Shown: positions 1 through 5,961, counted from the stretch's first letter. The stretch is 5,961 bases of DNA from an uncultured Lachnospiraceae bacterium (GCA_945492935.1 CALYVE010000124.1:1-5961); one strand, 5' to 3'. Translations and numbers: made by a program. Notes: generated from the letters alone by a model not told the origin.

Positions 1-1
1 A

Positions 2-355
2 CCGCTTCTAAACGGCGACCTTAACATGCTTGGCATTTGCAACAACAAAGTCATATGTTACGGTCTTCCATGGTGCGGTACTTCCAACGTTTGTACAAAC
101 GAATCCCATACATTCGGTAGTATCACATTCTTATTTCAGGCAACGGAAAACAAGGTCAGAAAACTTTCCTTTGACGAAGCTGTTTTACAGCTTACCAAAC
201 GCTGCATCAACCCGAATCAGACGGAACAGCAGCTTCAAAAAAACCTTTCCCTCGCCGCGGAAATCTGCAAACTGCGACCATCCTACGAGCTCTGTTGCAC
301 AAAGGATAAAAAAGCTGTCGAAATCATGCGTGATGCTATTACCCATGAAGACTAA
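2..355 (+). CDS. HPr kinase/PEPCK-like kinase, C-terminal part (5' end outside window)
   Basis: The reading frame is open from the window edge and gives 117 residues ending at a TAA at 353-355; the true start lies to the left. The first methionine in the window is internal, because the residues before it (LNGDLN) continue the family pattern. The visible stretch N-G-D-L-N, then Y-G-L-P-W-C-G-T-S about 20 residues later, then G-S-I-T-F-L-F-Q-A and K-L-S-x-x-E-A, matches the C-terminal half of HprK-like (PEP carboxykinase-fold) kinases. These occur in lasso-peptide and related peptide-modification clusters, where they phosphorylate a precursor peptide. The P-loop and catalytic Asp would lie upstream and cannot be checked. 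The gene converges on the ABC exporter, and the stop codons overlap by 4 bp. I am fairly sure of the family; the substrate is inferred from context only. Confidence 0.72.
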   Translation, partial: PLLNGDLNMLGICNNKVICYGLPWCGTSNVCTNESHTFGSITFLFQATENKVRKLSFDEAVLQLTKRCINPNQTEQQLQKNLSLAAEICKLRPSYELCCTKDKKAVEIMRDAITHED

Positions 356-2121
356 ACATCATGAATCATCGCATCAACTTCAAGCTCTGTAAGCTGTTCA
401 CATTTACGATCTTTGATTGCATATACGCGGTGACAAATGCTTAATACGGATGGTCTGTGTGTTGTCACAATACATGTTCTTGGATATTTATCATTCACAA
501 TGTTGTAAAGCACGCGTCGCTCCGTTGCAACATCCAGTGCCGAAGTCGCCTCATCTAAAAGAAGGATCGGTGATTCACGCAAAAGTGCTCTTGCAATCGA
601 AAGTCGCTGCGCCTGACCTTCTGAAAATCCGCCCCCACGCTCTTTAATCTTACTGTTGATTCCGTCCGGAAGCTTCTCAACAAACTCCCATGCACATGCC
701 TGTTTCAGACAATGAATTATCTCGTCATCCGTCGCATCTTCCTTGACATTGCGCATATTTTCAGCGATGGTTCCGGATAGCATCGTATTCCCCTGCGGAA
801 CATAGGAAAAAAGCTGGCGTGTCGCAGGCGACAGAACAAATGTCTCTGACGATGCGTCTGTTTTACACCTTGCCACACCACCCTGTGTCGGAATAAGTGC
901 CAGCAAGAGACGCATCATCGTTGTCTTTCCTTCTCCGGATGGACCGACTAAAGCAACGATTTCATGAGGCTTTGCCTCAAGTGACGCATGATCAAACACC
1001 TTTGTTCCTGTCATATATTCGTATTCGACTTCCTGTAAATCAATACCAAAGCCACTGTTTTTGTATTTCTCTGCATATGCCTTCACAAGCTCCCGGTCAC
1101 TGTCATCCTCACGCGGCATCTCAACAATATCCATCAAACGTCCGGCAGCGGTAGTAAGTCCGATTGCCGTCGGAACAAGCGATGTAAGATTACTGAGTGT
1201 ATTTGTGAGTGTGCTCGAAAGTCCAAGAAACATCGTCATAGTACCATAATCAATTGCACCTGACCATACGCGGTAAATTCCCCAGGCATATGCCGAATAC
1301 GAAACAAGAAGTCCGACTGTCGAAAGCAAAAGAGAAGTCCAAACCGACATCCGCCGAAACTCCAGCTTCATATCGATATATTCCTTTTGAAGCTGCCGCA
1401 AACGTCTTGAATAAAGTCCGATTAAGTCAAACGCTTTGATTGTCTGAATATTGGAAAATGTCTCCTGATTAAAGCCTGACATCTTCGCGCTCATCGCTGC
1501 ACTACGTTTGTTATTGTTGACCATACGCTTCATCAATGTCTTCGACATAATAAGACTGACCGGCATACCAATAAAGGCAAACAACGCAAAGCTTGCATCG
1601 TTGACAAGAACAACGATAAATGCACTGACAAAACGAAATGTAAAGATAATTAAATTCGGAATAAAATTCAGCACTCCACTCGAGATTGCAGACGCATCCG
1701 AACTCCATCTTGTAAGTAAATCACCCGTGTGATAATTCGTAAGCGATTCCCAGTCTGTAACAAGAATTTTTTCGAAGATATCCGCCTTGATACCGGCATC
1801 TACACGCATACTAATCCAGCTTGACGCATAATCCGCTATCTGATTTACAATCATATTCCCGATATTCAGACTGATCATAATCAAAAATGTTGAAACAACC
1901 TTCCCCGGCTCATGGCCGGTAATAATATTAACAAGATCTCTTGAAACAAAGCTGCTTCCAAGTGATACAAGTGTCCCGAAAATACCAAGAAACGTATAAA
2001 AAATCACAGCAAACCAATGTTGCTTCGCATATTGATACATCCACTTTGTCTCAAGCCTCATCTCGCGAAGACGGCCTTCCTTGATGCGTGACATATAAAA
2101 TTGTACTCGTTCCTTTAACAT
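352..2121 (-). CDS. ABC exporter, fused membrane and ATP-binding domains
   Basis: A 589-residue type IV-fold (B-family) half-transporter, expected to work as a homodimer in the cytoplasmic membrane and to pump a peptide, protein or lipid outward using ATP. Hydrophobic segments lie in roughly the first 325 residues (about 38-60, 76-98, 152-172, 177-195, 262-283 and 292-320). The nucleotide-binding domain follows: Walker A GPSGEGKT at 393-400, Q-loop Gln443, signature FSEGQ at 499-503 (LSGGQ in the consensus), Walker B ending in Asp523-Glu524, D-loop SALD at 527-530 and switch His555. All catalytic residues are present, so the ATPase should be active. There is no N-terminal C39 peptidase domain, so it cannot cleave a double-Gly leader itself. 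The start is supported by GGAG eight bases upstream. Its length and lack of C39 resemble the D-type exporters of lasso clusters. Its most likely cargo here is the adjacent 145-residue protein, by position only. Confidence 0.9.
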   Translation of the reverse strand: MLKERVQFYMSRIKEGRLREMRLETKWMYQYAKQHWFAVIFYTFLGIFGTLVSLGSSFVSRDLVNIITGHEPGKVVSTFLIMISLNIGNMIVNQIADYASSWISMRVDAGIKADIFEKILVTDWESLTNYHTGDLLTRWSSDASAISSGVLNFIPNLIIFTFRFVSAFIVVLVNDASFALFAFIGMPVSLIMSKTLMKRMVNNNKRSAAMSAKMSGFNQETFSNIQTIKAFDLIGLYSRRLRQLQKEYIDMKLEFRRMSVWTSLLLSTVGLLVSYSAYAWGIYRVWSGAIDYGTMTMFLGLSSTLTNTLSNLTSLVPTAIGLTTAAGRLMDIVEMPREDDSDRELVKAYAEKYKNSGFGIDLQEVEYEYMTGTKVFDHASLEAKPHEIVALVGPSGEGKTTMMRLLLALIPTQGGVARCKTDASSETFVLSPATRQLFSYVPQGNTMLSGTIAENMRNVKEDATDDEIIHCLKQACAWEFVEKLPDGINSKIKERGGGFSEGQAQRLSIARALLRESPILLLDEATSALDVATERRVLYNIVNDKYPRTCIVTTHRPSVLSICHRVYAIKDRKCEQLTELEVDAMIHDV

Positions 2122-2142
2122 AGATTATCTCCAAAATAAATT

Positions 2143-2156
2143 AACGAAGTGTCGTT
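2143..2156 (-). repeat. Small hairpin close to the exporter start (AACGA/TCGTT)
   Basis: A perfect 5-bp inverted repeat with a 4-base loop (AACGA CACT TCGTT on the minus strand), centred about 28 bases before the exporter start and just upstream of its ribosome binding site. It carries the third instance of the ACACTTC/GAAGTGT heptamer in this spacer, so it could also pair with the upstream repeat. It is short, so chance is possible. Confidence 0.4.
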
Positions 2157-2159
2157 CTT

Positions 2160-2188
2160 ATTGTATAGGATGTGCGTAGCACATCTTC
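2160..2188 (-). promoter_or_regulatory. Possible promoter for the ABC exporter (weak -35)
   Basis: On the minus strand TACAAT (2160-2165) is one base from the consensus -10 box. The hexamer 17 bases upstream, GAAGAT (2183-2188), is a poor -35. A perfect 7-bp palindrome fills the spacer between the two, as expected for an operator where a regulator would compensate for a weak -35. Support is only the -10 match and the need for a promoter downstream of a terminator. Confidence 0.25.
2169..2185. repeat. Perfect 7-bp inverted repeat GATGTGC-3 nt-GCACATC
   Basis: A perfect palindrome with a 3-base centre, between the structured element at 2223-2263 and the exporter start. As DNA it could be a repressor or activator operator in the spacer of the possible exporter promoter. 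As RNA it would form a tight hairpin. No T-run follows on either strand, so it is not an intrinsic terminator. Confidence 0.6.
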
Positions 2189-2222
2189 ATTCCGTTGTGC
2201 AAACCATTCCGACGAGCCACTT

Positions 2223-2263
2223 GAAGCCAAGAAGTGTGTTCAGCAGAGGCTTCCACACTTCTT
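2223..2263 (-). repeat. Interleaved inverted repeats with mutually exclusive pairings
   Basis: Two perfect inverted repeats are interleaved. The 10-mer at 2229-2238 pairs with 2254-2263 (AAGAAGTGTG/CACACTTCTT), and the 6-mer at 2223-2228 pairs with 2248-2253 (GAAGCC/GGCTTC). In the minus-strand RNA the order is 10-mer, 6-mer, 9-base gap, 10-mer partner, 6-mer partner, with no bases between adjacent arms. Both stems cannot form fully at once without linkers, so this looks like two alternative folds (or a partial pseudoknot). A third, weaker option pairs CACTT with AAGTG around the GGCTTC arm. The perfect 10-bp match makes chance unlikely; the role is unknown. Confidence 0.55.
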
Positions 2264-2370
2264 TGTGTCTCATCTCCATAGCACAAAAAGTCATTCAGAC
2301 GCATTTATTTATGCAATCTGCGGGACAAAATTGAACCCGAGGCTTTTGACACACGAATCCTATAAAGTAA

Positions 2371-2407
2371 AAAAGCATCCCAACTCATCATAAGTCAAGA
2401 TGCTTTT
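2371..2407 (-). terminator. Intrinsic terminator of the small protein gene
   Basis: On the minus strand a perfect 9-bp stem (AAAAGCATC/GATGCTTTT) continues through six further pairs including G-U wobbles (UUGACU with AGUUGG), around a 7-base loop. The 3' arm runs into a T-tract (TTTTTTA). It begins 27 bases after the stop codon of the 145-residue protein. The A-run on the other side could allow some plus-strand termination, but no plus-strand gene ends nearby. Confidence 0.88.
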
Positions 2408-2434
2408 AAAATCAATCAATATTGTGAATCCGGC

Positions 2435-2872
2435 TTAATTACCGTCTCCACCGTTACCCTGAACATTCACAGCCTTTGTACAAGAAATCGTAGCACCTGT
2501 ACACTGCAATGACGCAAGATCGCCGGATGTCCAAATCTTCAATAAGGAATTGAAGTTATCTCCGCTCAAATATGAATCAGCAAGTGACTCGCGATATCCT
2601 GTAATTGTATTTCCGCTGACTGTGATTGCGAAACCTTCGTAAACTGCCTCTGTTACAGGCTGATTAAACTGAAGTACAATCGTTGTTGCTTTTGAAATGT
2701 GCTGAAGATTCGTTGCATGATTTGCCTGAATACGAAATGTAGCATATCCGCCTGCATCGGCCTGATCCTTTGATACTGCAATTGTCCAGCAATCTGCATC
2801 CCCACTTGCCATATATACACTCTCTGATAATACGTCATCCGCAATCAATACCGGTTTCTGATAATTCTTCAT
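2435..2872 (-). CDS. Small protein with leader-like N-terminus and beta-rich body; putative modified/exported product
   Basis: A 145-residue protein of unrecognised family. The ATG at 2870-2872 is chosen because AGGAGG sits seven bases upstream; a GTG nine codons earlier has no such site. Residues 4-9 are YQKPVL, i.e. Y-x-x-P-x-L, the core of the lasso-peptide leader motif bound by the RRE domain. A short acidic stretch follows, then SVYMASG (18-24). Residues 25-138 alternate hydrophobic and polar residues with Gly/Asn turns, suggesting a beta-sandwich. It has three cysteines (28, 124, 131), and the tail GNGGDGN is Gly-rich. There is no Sec signal peptide or membrane segment, so any export would need a dedicated transporter such as the neighbouring ABC exporter. 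The gene has its own strong promoter and terminator, as expected for an abundant product. The lasso-like leader is a motif match; processing, modification and function are inference. It could instead be an ordinary cytoplasmic protein. Confidence 0.8.
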   Translation of the reverse strand: MKNYQKPVLIADDVLSESVYMASGDADCWTIAVSKDQADAGGYATFRIQANHATNLQHISKATTIVLQFNQPVTEAVYEGFAITVSGNTITGYRESLADSYLSGDNFNSLLKIWTSGDLASLQCTGATISCTKAVNVQGNGGDGN

Positions 2873-2879
2873 ATTTATT

Positions 2880-2885
2880 CCTCCT
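2880..2885 (-). promoter_or_regulatory. Ribosome binding site AGGAGG of the small protein gene
   Basis: A full-consensus AGGAGG lies seven bases before the ATG at 2872. It decides that start over the in-frame GTG at 2899, and would place the Y-x-x-P-x-L motif at residues 4-9. Confidence 0.9.
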
Positions 2886-2916
2886 AACAAATTAAACACA
2901 CACGATATATAAAATA

Positions 2917-2945
2917 ATACTACTAGAATATTTTCATCTTGTCAA
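2917..2945 (-). promoter_or_regulatory. Sigma-A type promoter of the small protein gene
   Basis: On the minus strand a perfect -35 box TTGACA (2940-2945) is followed after 17 bases by TAGTAT (2917-2922; 4 of 6 with TATAAT) in a very AT-rich setting. It lies just after the nucleotidyltransferase stop codon, predicts a 5' leader of about 37 bases, and makes the small gene a separate transcription unit. The nonamer TTGACAAGA containing the -35 box is repeated 27 bases upstream (2964-2972). Confidence 0.7.
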
Positions 2946-2978
2946 CACACTGTGATTATAATTTCTTGTCAATTCTTG

Positions 2979-4217
2979 CTATTTTGGGTTATTTTTTACC
3001 TGAAACAGCTCCAGGTTCTCAATGATGCGACCACGTTCACCTGCTTTTTTTAATATTTCCTTCGCTGACGGCCGTTTTAATTTCCTGTTATTTCGCAAAA
3101 ATCTTACAAGCGTCATTATCCACAAGACCGGCCAGAGCAAAAAGCATTTTCCGGCACCGGGGTAGTTCAGTCTCATCTGATGATGAAATTCTCTCACATA
3201 ATCCGAAAGCTTACCCCCACGGAGTGCTACCATTCGGTCCTTTGATGATTTTCCGAATTCCTCCGCCTCCAACGTCTCTTTCATAAATGCCTCTGCATCA
3301 TCAACCGCAAGCTGCATAAAAGTAACCTTTGATTCCTCAAGTCCAAGATAATCGATACAAACGCGCGTCACCTGATCCGAAAAACGTTTTAATCCGCACG
3401 CTGTCACAAGCCTCAAATACGTATCCTGATCCGTCTTATTTCTTTCATGATTCCAAAAAACAACCCAGTCGCAAAGAAGCTTAAGACCAAATCCCGCACG
3501 CAGGAAATGCTGTAGCATATGAAGCAAAAGTTCGTATGCATGATACGCGGGACTTAATGCAGGAAGGCTCACCTCACATACCATTTCAGAAACAGTCTCT
3601 GTGCCGTATTGAAGCATAACCTCGTCCATGTAACGATTCATTTCTTTGTTATCAAATGGTTCCGCAAGCTCTGTATGAAGCTCAATTTCAATGCCCTCCG
3701 CACTGTCAAATACAATATGATGCAGCGACGGCTGATTGTCTGCCATAGAAAATCCGGCGTCACAAAGCGTCTTCTTCGCAGTTTCCAGCTTGCTTTTGTC
3801 AAGCAGCAGCAAATCAACATCGCCCGACTTCCGATACAGAGGCTCCTTATAATAGGCGGCCGTTACCATTCCTTTTAAAACAACAACCGCAACCCCTGCT
3901 TTTTCCAGAATCCCCGTTACATATTTATCCAAAAACAGCAGTCGCAAATTTTGTGCCACAGTCGTCTTAGCGGTTGACACAACAACCTTCCGTTGTTGTT
4001 CCGACAAGGGTAGCTTTATGAATTCATTATATGCAATGGATAGAACTTTATGTGCCCCGGCAAGTTCAAGTATCACGCCATAGTCGGGCTCATTTTGGGA
4101 ATTATCCTGTCCTACATCGTCATTTATCTGCTGACTTTGCTCCCCTTGATTTTGAGAAAGCGATTTTGCAAGCATGGACAGCAAAGCACATTCTTCCTTT
4201 GAAAAACTACTCTTCAT
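2979..4217 (-). CDS. Nucleotidyltransferase family protein (NTP_transf_5-like, PF14907 type)
   Basis: A 412-residue protein with the nucleotidyltransferase-fold signature: LKG at 114-116, Arg129, then SGDVD at 131-135 giving the paired metal-binding Asp133 and Asp135, and a third carboxylate in IEIELH (Glu179, just before His181). The later stretch HxxxHFLRAGFGLKLLCDW (about 233-251) is typical of this family's C-terminal helical half. Residues 358-374 are strongly hydrophobic and may touch the membrane. Residues 22-45 are a low-complexity Gln/Asn/Asp-rich insert, unusual for the family and probably disordered. Members occur beside HprK-like kinases and ABC exporters in lasso and related peptide clusters, but the substrate and transferred nucleotide are not established. 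The start has GGGAGGT nine bases upstream, inside the end of the flippase gene. The 11-bp overlap (4207-4217) suggests co-transcription and translational coupling. Confidence 0.85.
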   Translation of the reverse strand: MKSSFSKEECALLSMLAKSLSQNQGEQSQQINDDVGQDNSQNEPDYGVILELAGAHKVLSIAYNEFIKLPLSEQQRKVVVSTAKTTVAQNLRLLFLDKYVTGILEKAGVAVVVLKGMVTAAYYKEPLYRKSGDVDLLLLDKSKLETAKKTLCDAGFSMADNQPSLHHIVFDSAEGIEIELHTELAEPFDNKEMNRYMDEVMLQYGTETVSEMVCEVSLPALSPAYHAYELLLHMLQHFLRAGFGLKLLCDWVVFWNHERNKTDQDTYLRLVTACGLKRFSDQVTRVCIDYLGLEESKVTFMQLAVDDAEAFMKETLEAEEFGKSSKDRMVALRGGKLSDYVREFHHQMRLNYPGAGKCFLLWPVLWIMTLVRFLRNNRKLKRPSAKEILKKAGERGRIIENLELFQVKNNPK

Positions 4218-5775
4218 GTGTTTTTGACCTCCCGAACCGTTTCTCTAAAATCATTTTTGCCTTCTCGTACAAAAGTACAAACTCCCGTGTTTTGCGGTAC
4301 AGCAAAAGGTATGCTACATTCGTAATTCCGAAACAAATAACAAGTCTTACAATAAGAACAAACCACGGATTTCCGGTAATTTGCCGGCAAATCAAATCCT
4401 CTCCGTACCAAAGGGCAAATGTCACAATCGTATATATTGCATACTTTACAAAATACGGCGCACATGACTTTTCAAGCTTATGTTTATAAAGCATATACGG
4501 CTCCACCCAAAGCGAGGTTGTCACGGTACTAATCATCGTTCCGAGAAAAATACCGATTGTTCCAAACAGACCTCCAAGCCATAATGAAACTCCAAGATTA
4601 ATAATTGCCTCTGCAACCGCCTTCCACTTATCATAACGGAAAAGTCCCATTGAATCACGGAAAACAACCGTTGCCTGACGCATACCTGAAAGGTAAAAAT
4701 TAACGCAGAGCACAAATGTAATCGGCGCCGCAAATACATACTGCCTACCGAAGCTTTCGCCTACAAATAAATTGATCACCTCATAGATGCAAATGGTTGC
4801 AAGACCGTAAATCCATTGACCAAGGAAGAAAATTCCGCCAAAAATTTTTTCGATTCTCTCTTTTCCTTCTTTGACACCCATATTGCCGACACTTGCAGCT
4901 ATCCCTTGGAAAATCTGTTCAAAAACCTGCTTTACCGATCCAATAATCAAAAAATAGTTCGAATAACATCCAACGCTTGTCGTGCCGACAAGTGCCGACA
5001 AAAGAAGGTTGTCTGTATTATTCACGACAACATTTCCAATCTTGTGAACAAGCATCGCACGGATACTCTGATAAATGCTTTTTTGCTCATCCCTCGAAAG
5101 CTCCTGCACATTTTTATCCTTTAAATACGGGTACATTTTATTTGCCCTGCGGGAAATGCATATATTATTTCCAATTGTGCAAAGCACCATCATGGAAACA
5201 TACAACAAAAAATTCTTTGTCGTAAGAAGCATGATAATTTGTAAAATGTTCTGGATAATCCATGATGTTGTCTGATATACAACCCCTATATAAGACAGCT
5301 GATGTGCATCGACAAGCGCACGTCTGTATACCCACATATAAGATACAACCGTATTTGACAGATAAAGCAAATATATTATTGTAAGATTTCCTACATCCGG
5401 CTTATCCTTTATCAAAACATCCATAAACGGAATAACTGCCAGCCCTGCGACAAGCACAATAACACAAACGATATGATAGAATTTCTGATACATGCGCATG
5501 AGCGACTTCTGTTTTTCAATATCATGCTCTGCAATCGGTTTGTAAAGTGCATACGTAATCGCCGTACCGACACCAAGCTCTGACAACGCCAATACATTCA
5601 GAATATCCAAAAACAGACCGTTAACGCCTACGTAAGCTTCACTGAGTGTATGCGTAAATACAACACGCGCAACAAATCCCATAAGAATGGCAAGCCCACG
5701 GCCAATCATGGCAACCGTCGTGTTTCGAGCCGAATATTCAGTTCTGCTTTTTTCCATAGCCTCGTAATTATCCAT
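4207..5775 (-). CDS. Oligosaccharide flippase (Wzx-type, MOP superfamily)
   Basis: A 522-residue integral membrane protein with about 12-14 hydrophobic segments along its whole length, the usual size for polysaccharide flippases. It should move lipid-linked oligosaccharide repeat units from the inner to the outer face of the cytoplasmic membrane for capsule, exopolysaccharide or teichoic-type polymer assembly. Family-like stretches are SELGVGTAITYALYKP at 65-80 and the DNLLLSALVGTTSVGCYSNY region at 255-274. The first helix starts near residue 20 after a charged N-terminus. The first ATG is preferred: AGGA lies nine bases upstream, whereas the next Met (residue 7) has GAGG only two bases away. 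It begins 35 bases after the Stealth-type gene with no promoter or terminator in the gap, so both belong to one operon. It could also carry a different lipid-linked sugar; the sequence does not tell. Confidence 0.9.
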   Translation of the reverse strand: MDNYEAMEKSRTEYSARNTTVAMIGRGLAILMGFVARVVFTHTLSEAYVGVNGLFLDILNVLALSELGVGTAITYALYKPIAEHDIEKQKSLMRMYQKFYHIVCVIVLVAGLAVIPFMDVLIKDKPDVGNLTIIYLLYLSNTVVSYMWVYRRALVDAHQLSYIGVVYQTTSWIIQNILQIIMLLTTKNFLLYVSMMVLCTIGNNICISRRANKMYPYLKDKNVQELSRDEQKSIYQSIRAMLVHKIGNVVVNNTDNLLLSALVGTTSVGCYSNYFLIIGSVKQVFEQIFQGIAASVGNMGVKEGKERIEKIFGGIFFLGQWIYGLATICIYEVINLFVGESFGRQYVFAAPITFVLCVNFYLSGMRQATVVFRDSMGLFRYDKWKAVAEAIINLGVSLWLGGLFGTIGIFLGTMISTVTTSLWVEPYMLYKHKLEKSCAPYFVKYAIYTIVTFALWYGEDLICRQITGNPWFVLIVRLVICFGITNVAYLLLYRKTREFVLLYEKAKMILEKRFGRSKTHEE

Positions 5776-5810
5776 GACAAATTATCCTGTCCTTTTTATA
5801 CTGCAAATCT

Positions 5811-5961
5811 TCATGCCTTCTCAAAAGAGGATGTTTCTCCGAGTATCTTCTCAAAACTGTTAACGAGCTGTTTTCGGACACAGTCCTCATCTACAGCTGC
5901 CCCTGTATCATTAATACAAATAACCTTTTTCTTCTGTTTTTCAATCGCTTCTACAATCTTA
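5811..5961 (-). CDS. Stealth-type sugar-phosphate transferase, C-terminal end (5' end outside window)
   Basis: The minus-strand frame from the right edge gives 49 residues and a TGA at 5811-5813. The visible sequence has KQKKKVICINDT, an acidic linker, then a helix leading to FEKILGETSSFEK. This matches the end of Stealth proteins (conserved region 4: I-C-x-N-D, then a Phe-x-x-x-x-P-x-x-S-x-F-E-like finish). That family transfers hexose-1-phosphate units and is used in capsular polysaccharide synthesis. The usual Pro before the final Ser-x-Phe-Glu is replaced here (GETSSFE). The catalytic regions are outside the window. The flippase 35 bases downstream fits a surface-polysaccharide operon. 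Confidence 0.7.
   Translation of the reverse strand, partial: KIVEAIEKQKKKVICINDTGAAVDEDCVRKQLVNSFEKILGETSSFEKA

Larger units (their letters stand above)
2122..2370 (-). other. Structured non-coding leader/spacer upstream of the ABC exporter
   Basis: About 250 bases lie between the terminator of the small protein gene and the exporter start. No credible gene is present: the open frames on both strands are short and lack ribosome binding sites. It contains at least three inverted repeats (listed separately), and the heptamer GAAGTGT or its complement occurs three times. On the minus strand the exporter's ribosome binding site GGAG lies at the very end and is not inside any hairpin I can see. 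Because a strong terminator precedes it, the exporter probably needs a promoter in this stretch. It may be a regulated leader RNA, an operator region, or a copy of an interspersed intergenic repeat. Confidence 0.5.

Noticed and set aside
344..363. A 5-bp inverted repeat (CATGA/TCATG) spanning the convergent stop codons, considered as a shared terminator.
   Set aside because: Short AT-rich stem with a 10-base loop and no T-run on either strand.
2187..2279. A 30-codon minus-strand frame in the exporter leader encoding a hydrophobic, Trp-containing peptide (includes WKPLLNTLLGFKWLVGM).
   Set aside because: There is no ribosome binding site at either possible ATG, and the frame coincides with the interleaved inverted repeats, which explain its composition. 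It could be a short peptide or leader ORF, but nothing supports it.
2149..2393. Two overlapping plus-strand open frames of 61 and 73 codons in the spacer.
   Set aside because: No ribosome binding site, no recognisable domain, and they run through the hairpins and the minus-strand terminator.
2873..2899. Nine-codon N-terminal extension of the small protein from a GTG start.
   Set aside because: The extension contains the AGGAGG of the downstream ATG, and no ribosome binding site precedes the GTG.
2953..2958. TATAAT on the minus strand upstream of the small gene, considered as a second promoter.
   Set aside because: The only good -35 (TTGACA) is six bases away, far too close, and no acceptable hexamer lies 16-18 bases upstream.
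4031..4489. A 152-codon plus-strand open frame across the nucleotidyltransferase/flippase junction.
   Set aside because: It is antisense to two well-supported genes, has no family resemblance, and its composition is explained by the opposite-strand coding sequence.
1..5961. CRISPR arrays, tRNA or rRNA genes, insertion sequences, phage genes or attachment sites.
   Set aside because: No regularly spaced repeats, tRNA-like cloverleaf, transposase motif or flanking duplication was seen on reading both strands.

Overview
The window looks like chromosomal DNA of a low- to mid-GC Gram-positive anaerobe, most likely a Clostridia/Lachnospiraceae-type bacterium (Butyrivibrio, Roseburia or a relative). 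This is inferred from strong AGGAGG-type ribosome binding sites, moderate GC, and the protein families present. The assignment is a judgement from style, not from a database match.

Layout, right to left along the minus strand: (1) the last 49 codons of a Stealth-type sugar-phosphate transferase; (2) a complete polysaccharide flippase; (3) a nucleotidyltransferase-fold protein that overlaps the flippase by 11 bp; (4) a strong stand-alone promoter, a 145-residue protein with a peptide-leader-like N-terminus, and an intrinsic terminator; (5) a roughly 250-base non-coding stretch rich in inverted repeats; (6) a complete ABC exporter (fused membrane and ATPase domains). From the left edge, on the plus strand, comes the C-terminal part of an HPr-kinase/PEPCK-like kinase. 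It converges on the exporter gene, and the two stop codons overlap by 4 bp.

The right half is the tail of a cell-surface or capsular polysaccharide operon. The left half carries an HprK-like kinase, a family-5 nucleotidyltransferase and an ABC exporter. These are accessory genes known from lasso-peptide clusters of the paeninodin type. Here they flank a small protein whose N-terminus contains Y-x-x-P-x-L, the core of the lasso leader motif read by the RRE/B1 protein. That protein is far larger than a lasso precursor: the leader-like segment is followed by about 120 residues that look like a beta-rich domain ending in a Gly-rich tail. No lasso cyclase (B2 protease, C synthetase) or RRE protein is visible. 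The most interesting reading is a RiPP-like or leader-directed export system whose cargo is a small folded protein. This is inference, and the missing partners may lie beyond the left edge.
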